Numbered from the stretch's first letter, positions 8,889-18,605 are shown. The stretch is DNA of 64,000 nt from Pseudomonas endophytica (GCF_001411475.1 NZ_LLWH01000001.1:124001-188000); one strand, 5' to 3'. The notes: generated by a model not told the origin, from the sequence alone. Translations and numbers: made by a program.

Positions 8889-9455
8889 TCAGGTACGTGG
8901 CAAAGTCACGCCACGCTGGCCTTGATATTTACCACCACGATCCTTGTACGACACCTCACACTCTTCATCCGACTCGAAAAACAGCATCTGCGCCACACCT
9001 TCGTTGGCGTAGATTTTGGCTGGAAGTGTTGTGGTGTTTGAGAACTCCAGCGTCACATGACCTTCCCACTCAGGCTCAAGCGGTGTCACGTTGACGATGA
9101 TACCGCAACGCGCGTAGGTGCTTTTACCCAGACAGATGGTCAGTACATTGCGCGGAATACGGAAGTATTCAACAGTGCGCGCCAAGGCAAATGAGTTAGG
9201 CGGGATAATGCAGACATCGCTGGTAACATCTACAAAGCTGCCTTCATCGAAGTTTTTTGGATCTACGGTGGCCGAATTGATGTTAGTGAACACTTTGAAT
9301 TCATTGGCACAGCGAACATCGTAACCGTAGCTCGACACACCGTAAGAAATCAGACGATCAGCACCTTCGCCGCGTACCTGACGCTCGACGAAAGGTTCGA
9401 TCATGCCGTGCTCTTGCGCCATGCGGCGAATCCACTTGTCTGATTTGATGCTCAT
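8889..9455 (-). CDS. dcd: dCTP deaminase
   Basis: A 188-residue enzyme that deaminates dCTP to dUTP for thymidylate synthesis in the cytosol. It is full length for the proteobacterial trimeric Dcd family. Diagnostic motifs are [12 protein letters not shown], the nucleotide-binding [10 protein letters not shown], and the catalytic Glu region [15 protein letters not shown], ending in [12 protein letters not shown]. It is transcribed away from the cold-shock gene. Neighbouring apbC and metG repeat the order known in Pseudomonas. Confidence 0.96.
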   Translation of the reverse strand: MSIKSDKWIRRMAQEHGMIEPFVERQVRGEGADRLISYGVSSYGYDVRCANEFKVFTNINSATVDPKNFDEGSFVDVTSDVCIIPPNSFALARTVEYFRIPRNVLTICLGKSTYARCGIIVNVTPLEPEWEGHVTLEFSNTTTLPAKIYANEGVAQMLFFESDEECEVSYKDRGGKYQGQRGVTLPRT

Positions 9456-9807
9456 GGCGGGGTGTCCTGAATAGCGAGGTAGAAAATTCTGTTCGGCATC
9501 TTACCGGGGCTGAGGTTTGGGTTCAAAGGCTGAGGAAAAAATCTTAGAAATAGCTGTAGGTGCTCTGAATTCAGGCTGTAAGGACAACCATCAGTCACGT
9601 TTTTCGAGAAACCTTCGCAAAGCCCCTTTGCACGCTCAGGAAAAAGGGTTAAGGTGGCGCCACTGTGCTGCTTGTGTCACTGAGAATCTCTACACGATAT
9701 GTTGAATTTCGATCCAACCATCTCCAAGAATTTTTCCTGCTCTTTGCACTCAGTCTCGGCCAGGGCTCTTCCTGCGTCGCAGTTATCTTTGTTCAAGGAG
9801 TTACACC
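9456..9807 (+). other. Gap of 352 bp with the cold-shock gene leader
   Basis: No gene is visible. The interval holds the dcd promoter on the minus strand and, toward 9808, what is probably a long 5' leader for the cold-shock gene, as is common for that family. A 10-bp perfect palindrome GTGGCGCCAC lies at 9654-9663. The start of the cold-shock gene is preceded by CAAGGAGTTACACC, a strong ribosome site. Confidence 0.45.
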
Positions 9808-10017
9808 ATGTCTAATCGCCAAACTGGTACCGTTAAGTGGTTCAACGATGAAAAAGGCTTCGGCTTCATCACTCCACAATCCGGTGACGACCTGTTTGTT
9901 CACTTCAAAGCTATCCAATCTGACGGCTTCAAAAGCCTGAAAGAAGGCCAACAGGTTTCTTTCATCGCTACTCGCGGCCAGAAAGGCATGCAAGCTGAGG
10001 AAGTTCAAGTTATCTAA
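9808..10017 (+). CDS. Cold-shock protein (CspA family)
   Basis: A 69-residue single cold-shock domain (OB fold) that binds single-stranded RNA/DNA. Both nucleic acid motifs are present: RNP1 as KGFGFI (about residues 16-21) and RNP2 as LFVHF (about residues 30-34). The N-terminus [17 protein letters not shown] is typical of Pseudomonas CspA/CapB-type proteins. It has a strong ribosome site, a long leader and a strong terminator, so it is a single-gene unit. Which paralogue it is cannot be decided from sequence alone. Confidence 0.93.
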   Translation: MSNRQTGTVKWFNDEKGFGFITPQSGDDLFVHFKAIQSDGFKSLKEGQQVSFIATRGQKGMQAEEVQVI

Positions 10018-10033
10018 CTTGTACTGATCCAGT

Positions 10034-10066
10034 AAAAAACCCCGCCCTTAAAAGCGGGGTTTTTTT
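10034..10066 (+). terminator. Terminator of the cold-shock gene
   Basis: AAAAAACCCCGC (10034-10045) pairs with GCGGGGTTTTTT (10054-10065) around an 8-base loop; the T-run continues to 10066. The A/T flanks make it potentially bidirectional. Confidence 0.9.
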
Positions 10067-10132
10067 GTGCTCGTCGTTTGAGCGAAGTCGATTCTGTAGG
10101 TGCGCCCACAACCGGCGCTGCTTATGCTTTTG

Positions 10133-10201
10133 GTAGAAGCTGCCGCAAGCTGCGATCTTTTGATCTTTAAAACAAAGATCGCAGCCTACGGCAGCTCCTA
10201 C
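10133..10201. repeat. Dispersed palindromic repeat, copy 1
   Basis: The arms GTAGAAGCTGCCGCAAGCTG and CAGCCTACGGCAGCTCCTAC are imperfect inverted copies, with GCGATC ... GATCGC and a short AT loop in the middle. Similar elements occur about ten times in this window, always between genes and often after a 3' end. Here it sits between the cold-shock gene and the convergent apbC. Confidence 0.85.
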
Positions 10202-10242
10202 AGTTAATCTTTGTGATCTTATTACAGAGGTGTAGCGTTAAA

Positions 10243-11337
10243 TCAGTCGTCGCTGGTGGTGATGCTCGGCATTGCCTGCGTGGCAGCCTCACTCAGAACA
10301 ATCCGCGCTCCAACATGACGAGCCAGCTCTTGATACACCATTGCTATCGGGCTATCCGGATCTGCAACCGCAGTAGGCTTGCCGTTATCGGCTTGTTCAC
10401 GGATATCCATCGACAGCGGCAAGGAGGCCAAGACTTCCACACCGTACTGAGTCGCCAGCTTCTCACCACCACCCTCACCGAACAAATGCTCTGCATGACC
10501 GCAGTTAGAGCAAATGTGGACTGCCATGTTCTCTACAACGCCCAATACCGGAATGTTGACCTTGCGGAACATCTCGACACCTTTGCGCGCATCCAGCAAA
10601 GCCAAGTCTTGCGGGGTTGTCACAATCACTGATCCCGCTACCGGTACTTTCTGCGCCAGCGTCAGTTGGATATCACCTGTACCTGGCGGCATGTCTATTA
10701 CCAGATAATCCAGATCATTCCAGGCCGTTTGTGTCACCAACTGCAAGAGTGCGCCCGAAACCATAGGCCCGCGCCACACCATCGGCGTGTTGTCATCCGT
10801 CAAAAAGGCCATCGACATGACTTCAACACCATGCGCCTCAATGGGCACGAACCATTTTTGATCGCGGACTTTGGGCCGAGTACCTTCGGCGATACCGAAC
10901 ATCACGCCCTGGCTAGGGCCATAGATGTCTGCATCTAAAATGCCTACGCGTGCACCTTCACGGGCCAATGCCAACGCAAGATTGGCTGCGGTGGTGGATT
11001 TACCGACGCCGCCTTTGCCTGAAGCCACGGCCACAATGTTTTTCACATTGGCCAGCCCTGGGATTTGCGCCTGCGCTTTATGCGCGGCTATCACGCAATT
11101 AATGTCCACCTTGACGGAAGACACGCCATCCAGATGATTGATGGCCATTTGCAACATTTGCGCCCAGCCATTCTTGAATAGACCAGCGGCATACCCTAAC
11201 TCAAGCTGAACACTGACATGCTCGCCTTGAACTTCAATGTGACGTACACACCCGGCGCTGACCGGATCTTGGTTCAAATACGGATCGGTGTATTGGCGAA
11301 GGACGGCCTCCACCGCTGCGCGATTGACTGCGCTCAT
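10243..11337 (-). CDS. apbC: Iron-sulfur cluster carrier ATPase ApbC (Mrp/NBP35 family)
   Basis: A 364-residue P-loop ATPase that carries and transfers [4Fe-4S] clusters. An N-terminal MIP18-like (DUF59) domain is followed by the deviant Walker A VASGKGGVGKST (about residue 105), the DADIYGPSQG switch and the cluster-binding CxxC in ICSNCGH near residue 280. Start: a TTG at 11343 is in frame, but ATG 11337 has GGGAG seven bases upstream and is preferred. It is divergent from metG, with 182 bp between them, the usual Pseudomonas arrangement. Confidence 0.95.
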   Translation of the reverse strand: MSAVNRAAVEAVLRQYTDPYLNQDPVSAGCVRHIEVQGEHVSVQLELGYAAGLFKNGWAQMLQMAINHLDGVSSVKVDINCVIAAHKAQAQIPGLANVKNIVAVASGKGGVGKSTTAANLALALAREGARVGILDADIYGPSQGVMFGIAEGTRPKVRDQKWFVPIEAHGVEVMSMAFLTDDNTPMVWRGPMVSGALLQLVTQTAWNDLDYLVIDMPPGTGDIQLTLAQKVPVAGSVIVTTPQDLALLDARKGVEMFRKVNIPVLGVVENMAVHICSNCGHAEHLFGEGGGEKLATQYGVEVLASLPLSMDIREQADNGKPTAVADPDSPIAMVYQELARHVGARIVLSEAATQAMPSITTSDD

Positions 11338-11519
11338 GGGCAACTCCCGAAAAAGGCTGAGTGAAACAGCCCGCTATCGTACCTTTAATAAATCACCTGG
11401 CGCAGGCTTTTGAACTCGCCAAAATAACGAGAAACCATCAGATCGGCGTCCACGGGGTGAAATATCTTGCTCGGCCCTTTATAGTGGCCGACCACCGTCT
11501 CATCAAATAGCCGAGCCCC

Positions 11520-13571
11520 ATGTCCGAGCCACGCAAGATCCTCGTCACCAGCGCCCTGCCCTATGCCAATGGTTCAATCCACCTTGGCCATATGCTTGAG
11601 TACATCCAGACCGATATGTGGGTGCGCTTCCAGAAGCATCGCGGTAACCATTGCACTTATGTCTGCGCAGACGACGCCCACGGCTCGGCCATCATGTTGC
11701 GTGCCGAAAAAGAAGGCATCACTCCTGAGCAACTGATCGCCAACGTCCAAGCCGAACACAGCGCTGACTTTGCTGATTTCTTGGTAGACTTCGATAATTT
11801 CCACTCCACCCACGCCGAAGAAAACCGTGAGTTATCGAGTGCGATTTACATCAAGTTGCGCGAAGCTGGCCATATCGCCACGCGCTCAATCACTCAGTAC
11901 TTCGACCCGGAAAAGAAAATGTTCCTGGCCGACCGCTTCATCAAAGGCACTTGCCCCAAATGTGGCGCTGAAGATCAGTACGGCGATAATTGCGAGAAAT
12001 GCGGCGCGACTTACGCTCCAACAGATCTGAAAAACCCGAAGTCGGCGATTTCGGGAGCTACGCCAGTCCTCAAAGACTCCCAGCACTTCTTCTTTAAGCT
12101 GCCGGACTTCGAAGCCATGCTTAAAAGCTGGACGCGAAGCGGTTCGCTGCAAGATGCCGTTGCCAACAAAATCGCTGAATGGCTGGATTCCGGCCTGCAA
12201 GAGTGGGACATTTCCCGCGATGCGCCGTATTTTGGTTTCGAGATACCTGGCGAACCTGGCAAGTATTTCTATGTCTGGCTGGATGCACCGATTGGCTACA
12301 TGGCCAGCTTCAAAAACCTGTGCGCCCGTCGCCCGGAGCTGGACTTCGACGCTTACTGGAACAAAGATTCGAGCGCCGAGCTGTACCACTTCATCGGCAA
12401 AGACATCGTCAACTTTCACGCGCTATTTTGGCCAGCCATGCTAGAGGGCGCAGGCTATCGCAAGCCTACCGCCATCAATGTTCACGGCTACCTGACGGTC
12501 AACGGCCAGAAAATGTCCAAGTCCCGTGGCACCTTCATCAAGGCGCGTACCTACCTTGATCATCTGTCTGCGGAATACTTGCGCTACTACTACGCCGCCA
12601 AGCTGGGTCGTGGCGTCGATGACCTAGACTTGAACCTCGAAGACTTCGTACAAAAGGTCAACTCTGACCTTGTCGGTAAAGTAGTCAACATTGCCAGCCG
12701 TTGCGCAGGCTTCATCCACAAAGGCAACGCCGGCGTGATGGTTGACGTCAACGCAGCGCCTGAGCTGACCGAGGCGTTCCAGGCTGCGGCGCCAAGCATT
12801 GCGGACGCCTATGAAGCCCGCGATTTCGCGCGTGCTATGCGTGAAATCATGGCGCTAGCTGATCGCGCTAACGCCTGGATCGCCGAAAAAGCGCCTTGGG
12901 CCATGGCCAAGCAGGAAGGTAAACAAGATGAAGTTCAAGCCGTGTGCGCCTTGGGCATCAACTTGTTCCGTCAGCTGATCATCTTCCTCAAACCCGTACT
13001 GCCACATCTTGTAGCCGAAGCTGAGTCGTTTCTGAACGTTCCACCTTTAACCTGGAATGATCACAGCACCTTGTTGGCGAACCATCAGTTGAATGCTTTT
13101 CAACCACTGATGACACGTATCGACCCAGAACATGTAAAGGCAATGGTTAACGCATCTAAAGAAGACTTGATCGCTAGCCAAACCGATACCGGCGCAGCGC
13201 CACCTAAAGGTAATGGCGAGCTGACTAAAGAACCTCTGGCAGCAGAGATCGAGTTTGACGCTTTTGCTGCCGTCGACCTGCGTGTGGCCCTGATTCTCAA
13301 AGCAGAAGCCGTAGAAGGTGCCGACAAACTGCTGCGTTTGACCCTAGATATCGGCGACGAACAGCGCAACGTGTTCTCAGGAATCAAGAGCGCCTACCCG
13401 AATCCGGCCGAGCTTGAGGGTCGGTTGACCATGATGATTGCCAACCTGAAACCCCGCAAAATGCGCTTTGGGATTTCAGAAGGCATGGTCATGGCCGCGG
13501 GGCCTGGCGGTGAAGAAATTTACCTGTTAAGCCCAGACAGCGGCGCCAAACCTGGCCAACGCATTAAGTAA
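11520..13571 (+). CDS. metG: Methionyl-tRNA synthetase
   Basis: A 683-residue class I aminoacyl-tRNA synthetase that charges tRNA-Met and initiator tRNA. Visible features are the HIGH-type motif [10 protein letters not shown] (about residues 19-28), a zinc knuckle with [18 protein letters not shown] (about residues 145-162), the KMSKS loop [10 protein letters not shown] (about residue 332) and a C-terminal EMAP/tRNA-binding OB domain from about residue 580 ([17 protein letters not shown]). Length and domain order match the E. coli MetG1 dimeric type. Confidence 0.97.
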   Translation: MSEPRKILVTSALPYANGSIHLGHMLEYIQTDMWVRFQKHRGNHCTYVCADDAHGSAIMLRAEKEGITPEQLIANVQAEHSADFADFLVDFDNFHSTHAEENRELSSAIYIKLREAGHIATRSITQYFDPEKKMFLADRFIKGTCPKCGAEDQYGDNCEKCGATYAPTDLKNPKSAISGATPVLKDSQHFFFKLPDFEAMLKSWTRSGSLQDAVANKIAEWLDSGLQEWDISRDAPYFGFEIPGEPGKYFYVWLDAPIGYMASFKNLCARRPELDFDAYWNKDSSAELYHFIGKDIVNFHALFWPAMLEGAGYRKPTAINVHGYLTVNGQKMSKSRGTFIKARTYLDHLSAEYLRYYYAAKLGRGVDDLDLNLEDFVQKVNSDLVGKVVNIASRCAGFIHKGNAGVMVDVNAAPELTEAFQAAAPSIADAYEARDFARAMREIMALADRANAWIAEKAPWAMAKQEGKQDEVQAVCALGINLFRQLIIFLKPVLPHLVAEAESFLNVPPLTWNDHSTLLANHQLNAFQPLMTRIDPEHVKAMVNASKEDLIASQTDTGAAPPKGNGELTKEPLAAEIEFDAFAAVDLRVALILKAEAVEGADKLLRLTLDIGDEQRNVFSGIKSAYPNPAELEGRLTMMIANLKPRKMRFGISEGMVMAAGPGGEEIYLLSPDSGAKPGQRIK

Positions 13572-13586
13572 CACGCCCTCCTCATT

Positions 13587-13611
13587 CGCCAGCGGCTTAC
13601 GGTCGCTGGCG
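13587..13611 (+). other. Hairpin downstream of metG
   Basis: CGCCAGCG (13587-13594) pairs with CGCTGGCG (13604-13611), 8 bp with a 9-base loop, 15 bp after the metG stop. There is no T-run, so it is at best a weak or Rho-assisted terminator, or an RNA 3'-end stabiliser. Confidence 0.4.
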
Positions 13612-13745
13612 GATGTTCGTTGTAGCCTCCCCTTCTGCCTTGTCGGATAATCAGCACCGTTTGTTTAACCGCCTCGCACTCATTACTCACTGCGCAGGAT
13701 GACTGTCGCACGGGTGCGGCCCGCTGTCGCTGGACTGATCACACC

Positions 13746-14741
13746 ATGAGCCTGATTCAACGTATCGACGCCTTATTGCCGCAAACCCAATGTGGCAAGT
13801 GCGGCCATCCTGGCTGTAAACCCTATGCGCAAGGTATTAGCCAAGGCGAAGCGATCAACAAATGCCCGCCCGGCGGGACTGAAACAATAGCCGCGCTGGC
13901 CAATCTGCTGAACATTCCTGTTATCACCCTGGACACAGAACGCGGCGCAGCCCCGGCGCAAGTAGCTTATATTCGCGAAGCCGAGTGCATTGGTTGCACC
14001 AAGTGTATTCAAGCATGCCCGGTTGATGCCATTTTGGGTGCGGCCAAGCTCATGCACACCGTGCTTGTCGAAGAATGCACAGGCTGTGATTTGTGCATCG
14101 CGCCGTGCCCTGTCGACTGCATAGAAATGCGACCGTTGCCAGCCAATGTGGTACCTATTGTCGGCGGGCTTGCACAGGTCGAGGAGCAATTCATTGCGCG
14201 TGCTAATAAGCGTGATCACGCCCGTGGCCGCTATGAGCGACGAGACGAGCGCCTGCGGCGCGATGAGCAACAGCGCCAAGCAGAACGGCTTGAACGGGCT
14301 CAGCGAGCCCCGGCAGAACCTCTTAAAGCTATAACACTTGGCAACTCGCAGGCAGAGCACGCCAAACTCAGCGATGCTGCAGTTAAAAAAGCCAAAGTCA
14401 CGCTGGCAATGGCACGCGCACAACTTCACAAATCGCTCAAAGCATTTGGTCATCCTCCAACAGCCCAGCAACAGGCCCAACTGGTGACCCTGCAAACGCA
14501 ATTCGAAACCGCAGAAAAAGCCTTGGCGCTGCTGGAGGAAGGCTCCGTGATGTCAGCGCCTGAACCCAATACAAACACGGCAGAACTTAAACGGGCAAAA
14601 ATACAGCTGGCCCTGCGCCGCGCGGAACTCAAAAAAGCGCAGACACAGGAGCTCAGCAACGCACAGCTCAAGCTTTTGAATGATGCGGTCGTCCAGGCAG
14701 AGCGTGTTGTCAACGCTTTAGCCTCGCCCAAAAGCTGCTAG
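13746..14741 (+). CDS. rnfB: RnfB/RsxB-like iron-sulfur protein (orphan)
   Basis: A 331-residue protein with three cluster motifs: an N-terminal [4Fe-4S] site at C16, C19, C24 and C40 ([10 protein letters not shown] ... KCPPGG) and two ferredoxin repeats, [14 protein letters not shown] and [14 protein letters not shown] (about residues 82-125). In Rnf/Rsx complexes RnfB passes electrons between ferredoxin or NADH and the membrane core. Here the usual N-terminal membrane anchor is absent, the C-terminal 160 residues are a charged A/K/Q-rich predicted coiled coil, and no rnfA, C, D, G or E gene adjoins. In P. aeruginosa the complete rnf set sits just before nth. It may act as a soluble electron carrier, for example for SoxR reduction or cluster maturation; this is speculative. 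Confidence 0.82.
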   Translation: MSLIQRIDALLPQTQCGKCGHPGCKPYAQGISQGEAINKCPPGGTETIAALANLLNIPVITLDTERGAAPAQVAYIREAECIGCTKCIQACPVDAILGAAKLMHTVLVEECTGCDLCIAPCPVDCIEMRPLPANVVPIVGGLAQVEEQFIARANKRDHARGRYERRDERLRRDEQQRQAERLERAQRAPAEPLKAITLGNSQAEHAKLSDAAVKKAKVTLAMARAQLHKSLKAFGHPPTAQQQAQLVTLQTQFETAEKALALLEEGSVMSAPEPNTNTAELKRAKIQLALRRAELKKAQTQELSNAQLKLLNDAVVQAERVVNALASPKSC

Positions 14742-14804
14742 CTTTCTATTAAGCGACACGCTTCCATCCGTTTAACGGATTGCTCTCTAGGAAAAGTTTT
14801 AACC

Positions 14805-15443
14805 ATGAACGCCGCAAAGCGCTTTGAAATTTTTCGTCGATTTCACGAAGACAATCCTGAACCAAAAACTGAACTGGCTTACACATCGCCTTTCGAATTA
14901 CTGATAGCTGTCATTTTATCGGCGCAAGCAACTGACGTGAGTGTGAACAAGGCGATGGCCAAATTGTTCCCAGTCGCTAACACCCCAGAAGCCATCTACG
15001 CTTTGGGTGTAGAAGGGCTATCGGCGTACATCAAGACCATCGGCCTGTATAACAGCAAAGCGAAAAATGTGATCGAAACGTGCCGCCTATTGATAGAACG
15101 GCATGCCAGTGAGGTTCCGCAAACGCGGGAGGCGCTTGAAGCGCTTCCTGGGGTTGGTCGCAAAACAGCAAACGTCGTACTTAATACCGCATTCCGACAG
15201 CTGACCATGGCCGTCGACACTCATATTTTTAGGGTTAGCAACCGTACCGGCATTGCGCCAGGCAAAAATGTAGTGGAGGTTGAAAAGCAACTGATCAAGT
15301 TCGTGCCAAAGCCGTACCTGTTGGATGCCCATCACTGGCTTATTTTGCATGGCCGTTACGTTTGCCAAGCACGCAAGCCACGCTGCGGGAGTTGTCGGAT
15401 TGAAGACTTGTGCGATTTCAAAGAAAAAACCTCCGACGATTGA
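14805..15443 (+). CDS. nth: Endonuclease III (DNA glycosylase/AP lyase)
   Basis: A 212-residue base-excision repair enzyme that removes oxidised pyrimidines. The helix-hairpin-helix with catalytic Lys is LPGVGRKTANVVL (Lys near residue 120), the catalytic Asp lies in AVDTHIFRVSNR, and the C-terminal [4Fe-4S] loop has C-x6-C-x2-C-x5-C in CQARKPRCGSCRIEDLC. It follows rnfB by 63 bp and could be in the same transcript. Confidence 0.97.
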   Translation: MNAAKRFEIFRRFHEDNPEPKTELAYTSPFELLIAVILSAQATDVSVNKAMAKLFPVANTPEAIYALGVEGLSAYIKTIGLYNSKAKNVIETCRLLIERHASEVPQTREALEALPGVGRKTANVVLNTAFRQLTMAVDTHIFRVSNRTGIAPGKNVVEVEKQLIKFVPKPYLLDAHHWLILHGRYVCQARKPRCGSCRIEDLCDFKEKTSDD

Positions 15444-15549
15444 GCGATTGAGGTTTTATGAGCAGACCGATTGAGAAAAACTTTTTTACCCTTAAAGCGT
15501 TTATCGCTATAAGGGGCGCCATGGGATGTCTTAGCCTGGAGTGAACTGA

Positions 15550-15735
15550 ATGAGCACTGGCAAAGAACAATTGGATGTAGAGGATTTTCCAACGACCGAT
15601 CAGGACGACACTGAAATTGCAGACCGTCCTGTTGAGGTCGCTAAAACTAATCTGGCTAAACGACGCAGCGTAGACGCCTTGCTGGCAGAAAAGAGACTTC
15701 GCAAAGAGCTGGAAGACTACCCGTACGACTTGTGA
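15550..15735 (+). CDS. PA3496-family small acidic protein
   Basis: A 61-residue acidic protein. The C-terminal half is a charged helix ending DALLAEKRLRKELEDYPYDL. It resembles the Pseudomonas PA3496 family, annotated as a putative envelope integrity protein, and it occupies the same place directly after nth. There is no signal peptide or membrane helix, so the name says little about location. The ATG is preceded by CTGGAGTGAACTG. Confidence 0.75.
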   Translation: MSTGKEQLDVEDFPTTDQDDTEIADRPVEVAKTNLAKRRSVDALLAEKRLRKELEDYPYDL

Positions 15736-15744
15736 CTCTCAGCG

Positions 15745-15945
15745 CTTAACACCAAAAGCCTCCTAGGCCAGCAATGTTGTTCACTTAACAGAGCAGCGCA
15801 CCATCAGTTGTAAGAGCAAGCTTGCTCGCGATCTAGTAAAGATCAAACATCGCGAGCAATTGAGCATCGGCCGGATGCCCCTACAAGGTCGGCTTTTTAC
15901 TTAAGTGAACAGCATTGCCCTAGATCGGAGACTTTTGGTGTTAAG
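15745..15945. repeat. MITE-like element with about 45-bp terminal inverted repeats
   Basis: The left end 15745-15788 starts CTTAACACCAAAAG and ends GTTGTTCACTTAA; the right end 15901-15945 reads TTAAGTGAACAGCATTG and closes CTTTTGGTGTTAAG. The outermost 14 bp are perfect inverted repeats and the inner 17 bp nearly so, with a diverged middle. The core holds another hairpin (TTGCTCGCGAT ... ATCGCGAGCAA) related to the dispersed repeat. There is no room for a transposase, so it would be non-autonomous. No clear target duplication is seen at the ends. Confidence 0.6.
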
Positions 15946-15978
15946 GGGGTCAGGAGAAACCGCTCCTCCCCCGGTGAA

Positions 15979-16605
15979 TCACACCAGCCCGTTTCGCTGT
16001 GCTAACTCAATAAGATCAACCAGTGAGCGAGCATTGAGCTTGAGCAGAAGACGTGTTTTGTAGGTACTGACGGTTTTATTACTTAAGAACATGCCATCTG
16101 CTATTTCTTTATTGCTTTTACCTCGTGCTAACTGCTGCAAGACCATCATTTCTCGACCGGAGAGGCGATTGACCATATCGGCCTCGCTGGCATTCCCCAA
16201 GCTTGAGCGTACAGAGTGCAATGCTTGATTCGGAAAATAACTATAACCGGAGAGCACCGCCTTGATTGCACTTAACAGTTCTGTCAAATCCTGCTGTTTA
16301 CAGACATAGCCCGCCGCACCTGCCTGCATACAACGCATAGAAAAATGACCGGGTGCTTGCGAAGTCAACACAAGCACTTTAATAGGAACCGCGGGTGTAG
16401 AAAGTCGCGCAATAACTTCAAGCCCATCAAGTTTTGGAATTCCAATATCCAAAATTACAATGTCCGGTGCGTACTCACGCGCCAGCTGCAAAGCATCCAC
16501 GCCATTATCCGTCTCTGCGATAACTTCATAGCCATGCCGCTCCATGAGCATACGCACAGCAAGACGAATGACAGGATGATCATCCACGATCAGCACTTTA
16601 TTCAT
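15979..16605 (-). CDS. NarL/EvgA-type response regulator
   Basis: A 208-residue transcriptional regulator with an N-terminal receiver domain (acidic pair in VDDHP, phospho-acceptor Asp in IVILDIGIPK near residue 54, Thr/Lys positions in VLTSQAPGH and YVCKQQD) and a C-terminal LuxR-type helix-turn-helix (LSGREMMVLQQLARGKSNKEIAD). No cognate kinase is adjacent, so it is an orphan. The frame is open to 16650, but ATG 16605 has GGA upstream and gives the normal MNKVLIVDDHP start. Closest well-known relatives in layout are EvgA/BvgA and RcsB-like regulators. Confidence 0.88.
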   Translation of the reverse strand: MNKVLIVDDHPVIRLAVRMLMERHGYEVIAETDNGVDALQLAREYAPDIVILDIGIPKLDGLEVIARLSTPAVPIKVLVLTSQAPGHFSMRCMQAGAAGYVCKQQDLTELLSAIKAVLSGYSYFPNQALHSVRSSLGNASEADMVNRLSGREMMVLQQLARGKSNKEIADGMFLSNKTVSTYKTRLLLKLNARSLVDLIELAQRNGLV

Positions 16606-17756
16606 GGGTAATTCCAATTTTTTCGCTGTTCGAATTTTTAGAGTCAGCACAATAGCCTAGTCATAACACCCTGGGCATAGTGCCCTCCCCAAGCACCAAC
16701 AACCAAAGACATTTCCTACGCAAAATAAAGATTAGCCCTACAAAAAAATCACTTATAAAGACCACCTTCTTACCAACCTCATCACTAAGAGGCTCATAAA
16801 AATGCACAGGCAGGTCTTTAAACTTAAAATTCAATTCTTATGCTTAAAGGCAGCATCCTTATACGAGCTTCGAAAAATACGCTGGCTCATCTCCTCGACA
16901 CCAGACATCTGCCCGGCCCAAATCCCACCTCCCGCGAAGTGCTTCGCCATTGATTATTATTTTAAGCAGCTGTCGGACGACAACCTCTCGGCACACGTCG
17001 AAATTAGCACAGACAACAATTAAAAAACCCAAACAAATGTTAAAAAAAACCAACACATGTAACATCTTTATTTTATCCACCACGCCACTCACGGCCACCC
17101 CATTTTAATTCACCTCCTATTACGGAATAGCATCCGCCCCCGTTAAAACTTTACCCACCCTCTTTTCACGAGAAGACCTAACTGGAACTCATATAAAAAA
17201 ACAGCACCTCTAAAATCGCCTCCTTCTCGAAAACTTATCCTCGCTAAAATCTACTCTTTTTTTAGAAAAAAATATTACCGTTTTAAACTTAAAGAAGAAG
17301 CCTACAAGGCATTCGGAATCCCCTTAAAATCCCACTGGCTAAACCACCTCGCAACCAGCTATAACCGAGACACCAGCACTCAATGAGACCGAATTTCAAA
17401 CTTATTAAAATGTTACTTAATTACTCAACATTTAGTCTTACAAAAATGCATAACATGTCACCTATCTATATTGTAAGCATCCGCTCATAAATCAGAGCAA
17501 TCCCACATAAAAAACAAATAATTCCTCACACAAAAAAACAATTTATTCAAATAGTAAATACAAGGCAATTTCGATTTGCGATTTCATGAACTCGCGACTA
17601 AATTCATGGTAAGCCCTCCGCATAGAACTTCTATCAAGCGCTCATACTTATTTAGTTCTACACCTCAAGCACTAACTCTTAGCATCTAAATAAGTATTAA
17701 ATACTTAATATTCACTAGACCCGGTGAGCCCACTTTATTCGCAGACAGGCCACATC
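16606..17756. other. AT-rich gap of 1.15 kb with no convincing gene
   Basis: Base composition changes sharply to AT-rich from about 16650 to 18530, unlike both flanks. Two open stretches deserve mention but are not called. One is 16802-17023 (+, 73 codons, ATG start with AAGAGG about 10 bp upstream). The other is 17147-17386 (+, 79 codons, no ATG), whose end reads EEAYKAFGIPLKSHWLNHL and looks protein-like, perhaps a decayed gene. I see no tRNA, integrase or transposase. Confidence 0.5.
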
Positions 17757-18527
17757 ATGATAAAAAATAAAATTCGCGTTAATAACCCACTCACTGTCAT
17801 TGCTATTTTTTCGATGCTAACCGAAGCGTCTGCTGCGGTTTCATTACCGTACATCGACAGAGAGAATCAAAAAATATATATGTGGTTTTTAATTGTTTTC
17901 CCTTCAATTTTAATTACCTTGTTTTTTTTGACTCTTAACTTTAACAACAAAACCCTTTACACCCCTATGGACTACGCTAAGGACAAAAACCGCGAGACGC
18001 CCTACTTAACCGGTTCAGAAACAGAAGATACTCTGACTAAAAACGTGAAAAAGCCCTGCGTACTCTCTCCCGTGACCACGTCACTTCTGTCTAAGCCAGG
18101 TATAAGACTCATTTCCTACAGCCCTAAAAATTTTATATTCCTGCCTCAAGGACATAGACACTACGATTCCGGCTCAGAAAAGACGACCCCTCCGCCCTCT
18201 GATCTAGGAAAAGGAAAACACCACCTTTCACTAAATGATGAGGAGCCGAGCAGTCTTTATTTAATAGATTTTAGCCATCCATCGCTACGCTTGAGTTGCG
18301 ACCACACGCTGGAGGATATTTTGCAGACTTATTATGAAAGAGCGCATCCGAGGAAAGAGTGCTTACACAAAAAAGATGTACTACTCCTACTGACAAGTAG
18401 TTCGTTGCAGACTCAAGGATGCAGCCAACAACGACTCGAACTTGACTCACGTATCGCTTCACATCTGGGCGAGGCCACTGTCATTACCTACAACACAGAA
18501 ACCCGTCAACTCAACACACTAAACTGA
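17757..18527 (+). CDS. Unknown membrane protein with N-terminal two-helix domain
   Basis: A 256-residue protein lying in an AT-rich island. Two transmembrane segments are clear (about residues 9-28, VIAIFSMLTEASAAVSL, and 41-62, WFLIVFPSILITLFFLTLNF), followed by the conserved-looking NNKTLYTPMDY. This matches a membrane module I recall in many uncharacterised bacterial proteins (FP-x-LFF-x-TLxFN-x-LYAPSDF), where a variable cytoplasmic domain follows. The C-terminal 190 residues have no motif I recognise; the end (LYLIDFSHPSL ... ATVITYNTETRQL) alternates strands and helices. A GTG at 17724 is also possible, but ATG 17757 has AGG seven bases upstream. Likely function: unknown, possibly sensing. 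Confidence 0.62.
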   Translation: MIKNKIRVNNPLTVIAIFSMLTEASAAVSLPYIDRENQKIYMWFLIVFPSILITLFFLTLNFNNKTLYTPMDYAKDKNRETPYLTGSETEDTLTKNVKKPCVLSPVTTSLLSKPGIRLISYSPKNFIFLPQGHRHYDSGSEKTTPPPSDLGKGKHHLSLNDEEPSSLYLIDFSHPSLRLSCDHTLEDILQTYYERAHPRKECLHKKDVLLLLTSSSLQTQGCSQQRLELDSRIASHLGEATVITYNTETRQLNTLN

Positions 18528-18565
18528 TTGGGTAAACTCACGACCTATGAAACTCTCAAGCATAA

Positions 18566-18590
18566 AAAACCCGGCCATTGGCCGGGTTTT
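18566..18590. terminator. Bidirectional terminator between the membrane protein gene and argG
   Basis: AAAACCCGGCC (18566-18576) and GGCCGGGTTTT (18580-18590) form a perfect 11-bp stem around a 3-base loop, with A and T flanks. It serves both converging genes. Confidence 0.88.
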
Positions 18591-18605
18591 CTTTACAAAG
18601 TGCAA

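Noticed and set aside
13773-14501. 242-codon minus-strand frame across rnfB
   Set aside because: Antisense to a protein with three intact iron-sulfur motifs; no family features of its own.
16802-17023. 73-codon frame with ATG in the AT-rich island
   Set aside because: Weakly placed ribosome site, unusual composition and an overlapping frame of like length on the other strand; not enough to call a gene.
17147-17386. 79-codon open stretch with protein-like ending but no ATG
   Set aside because: No plausible start codon or ribosome site; could be a gene remnant, so it is only mentioned under the gap.
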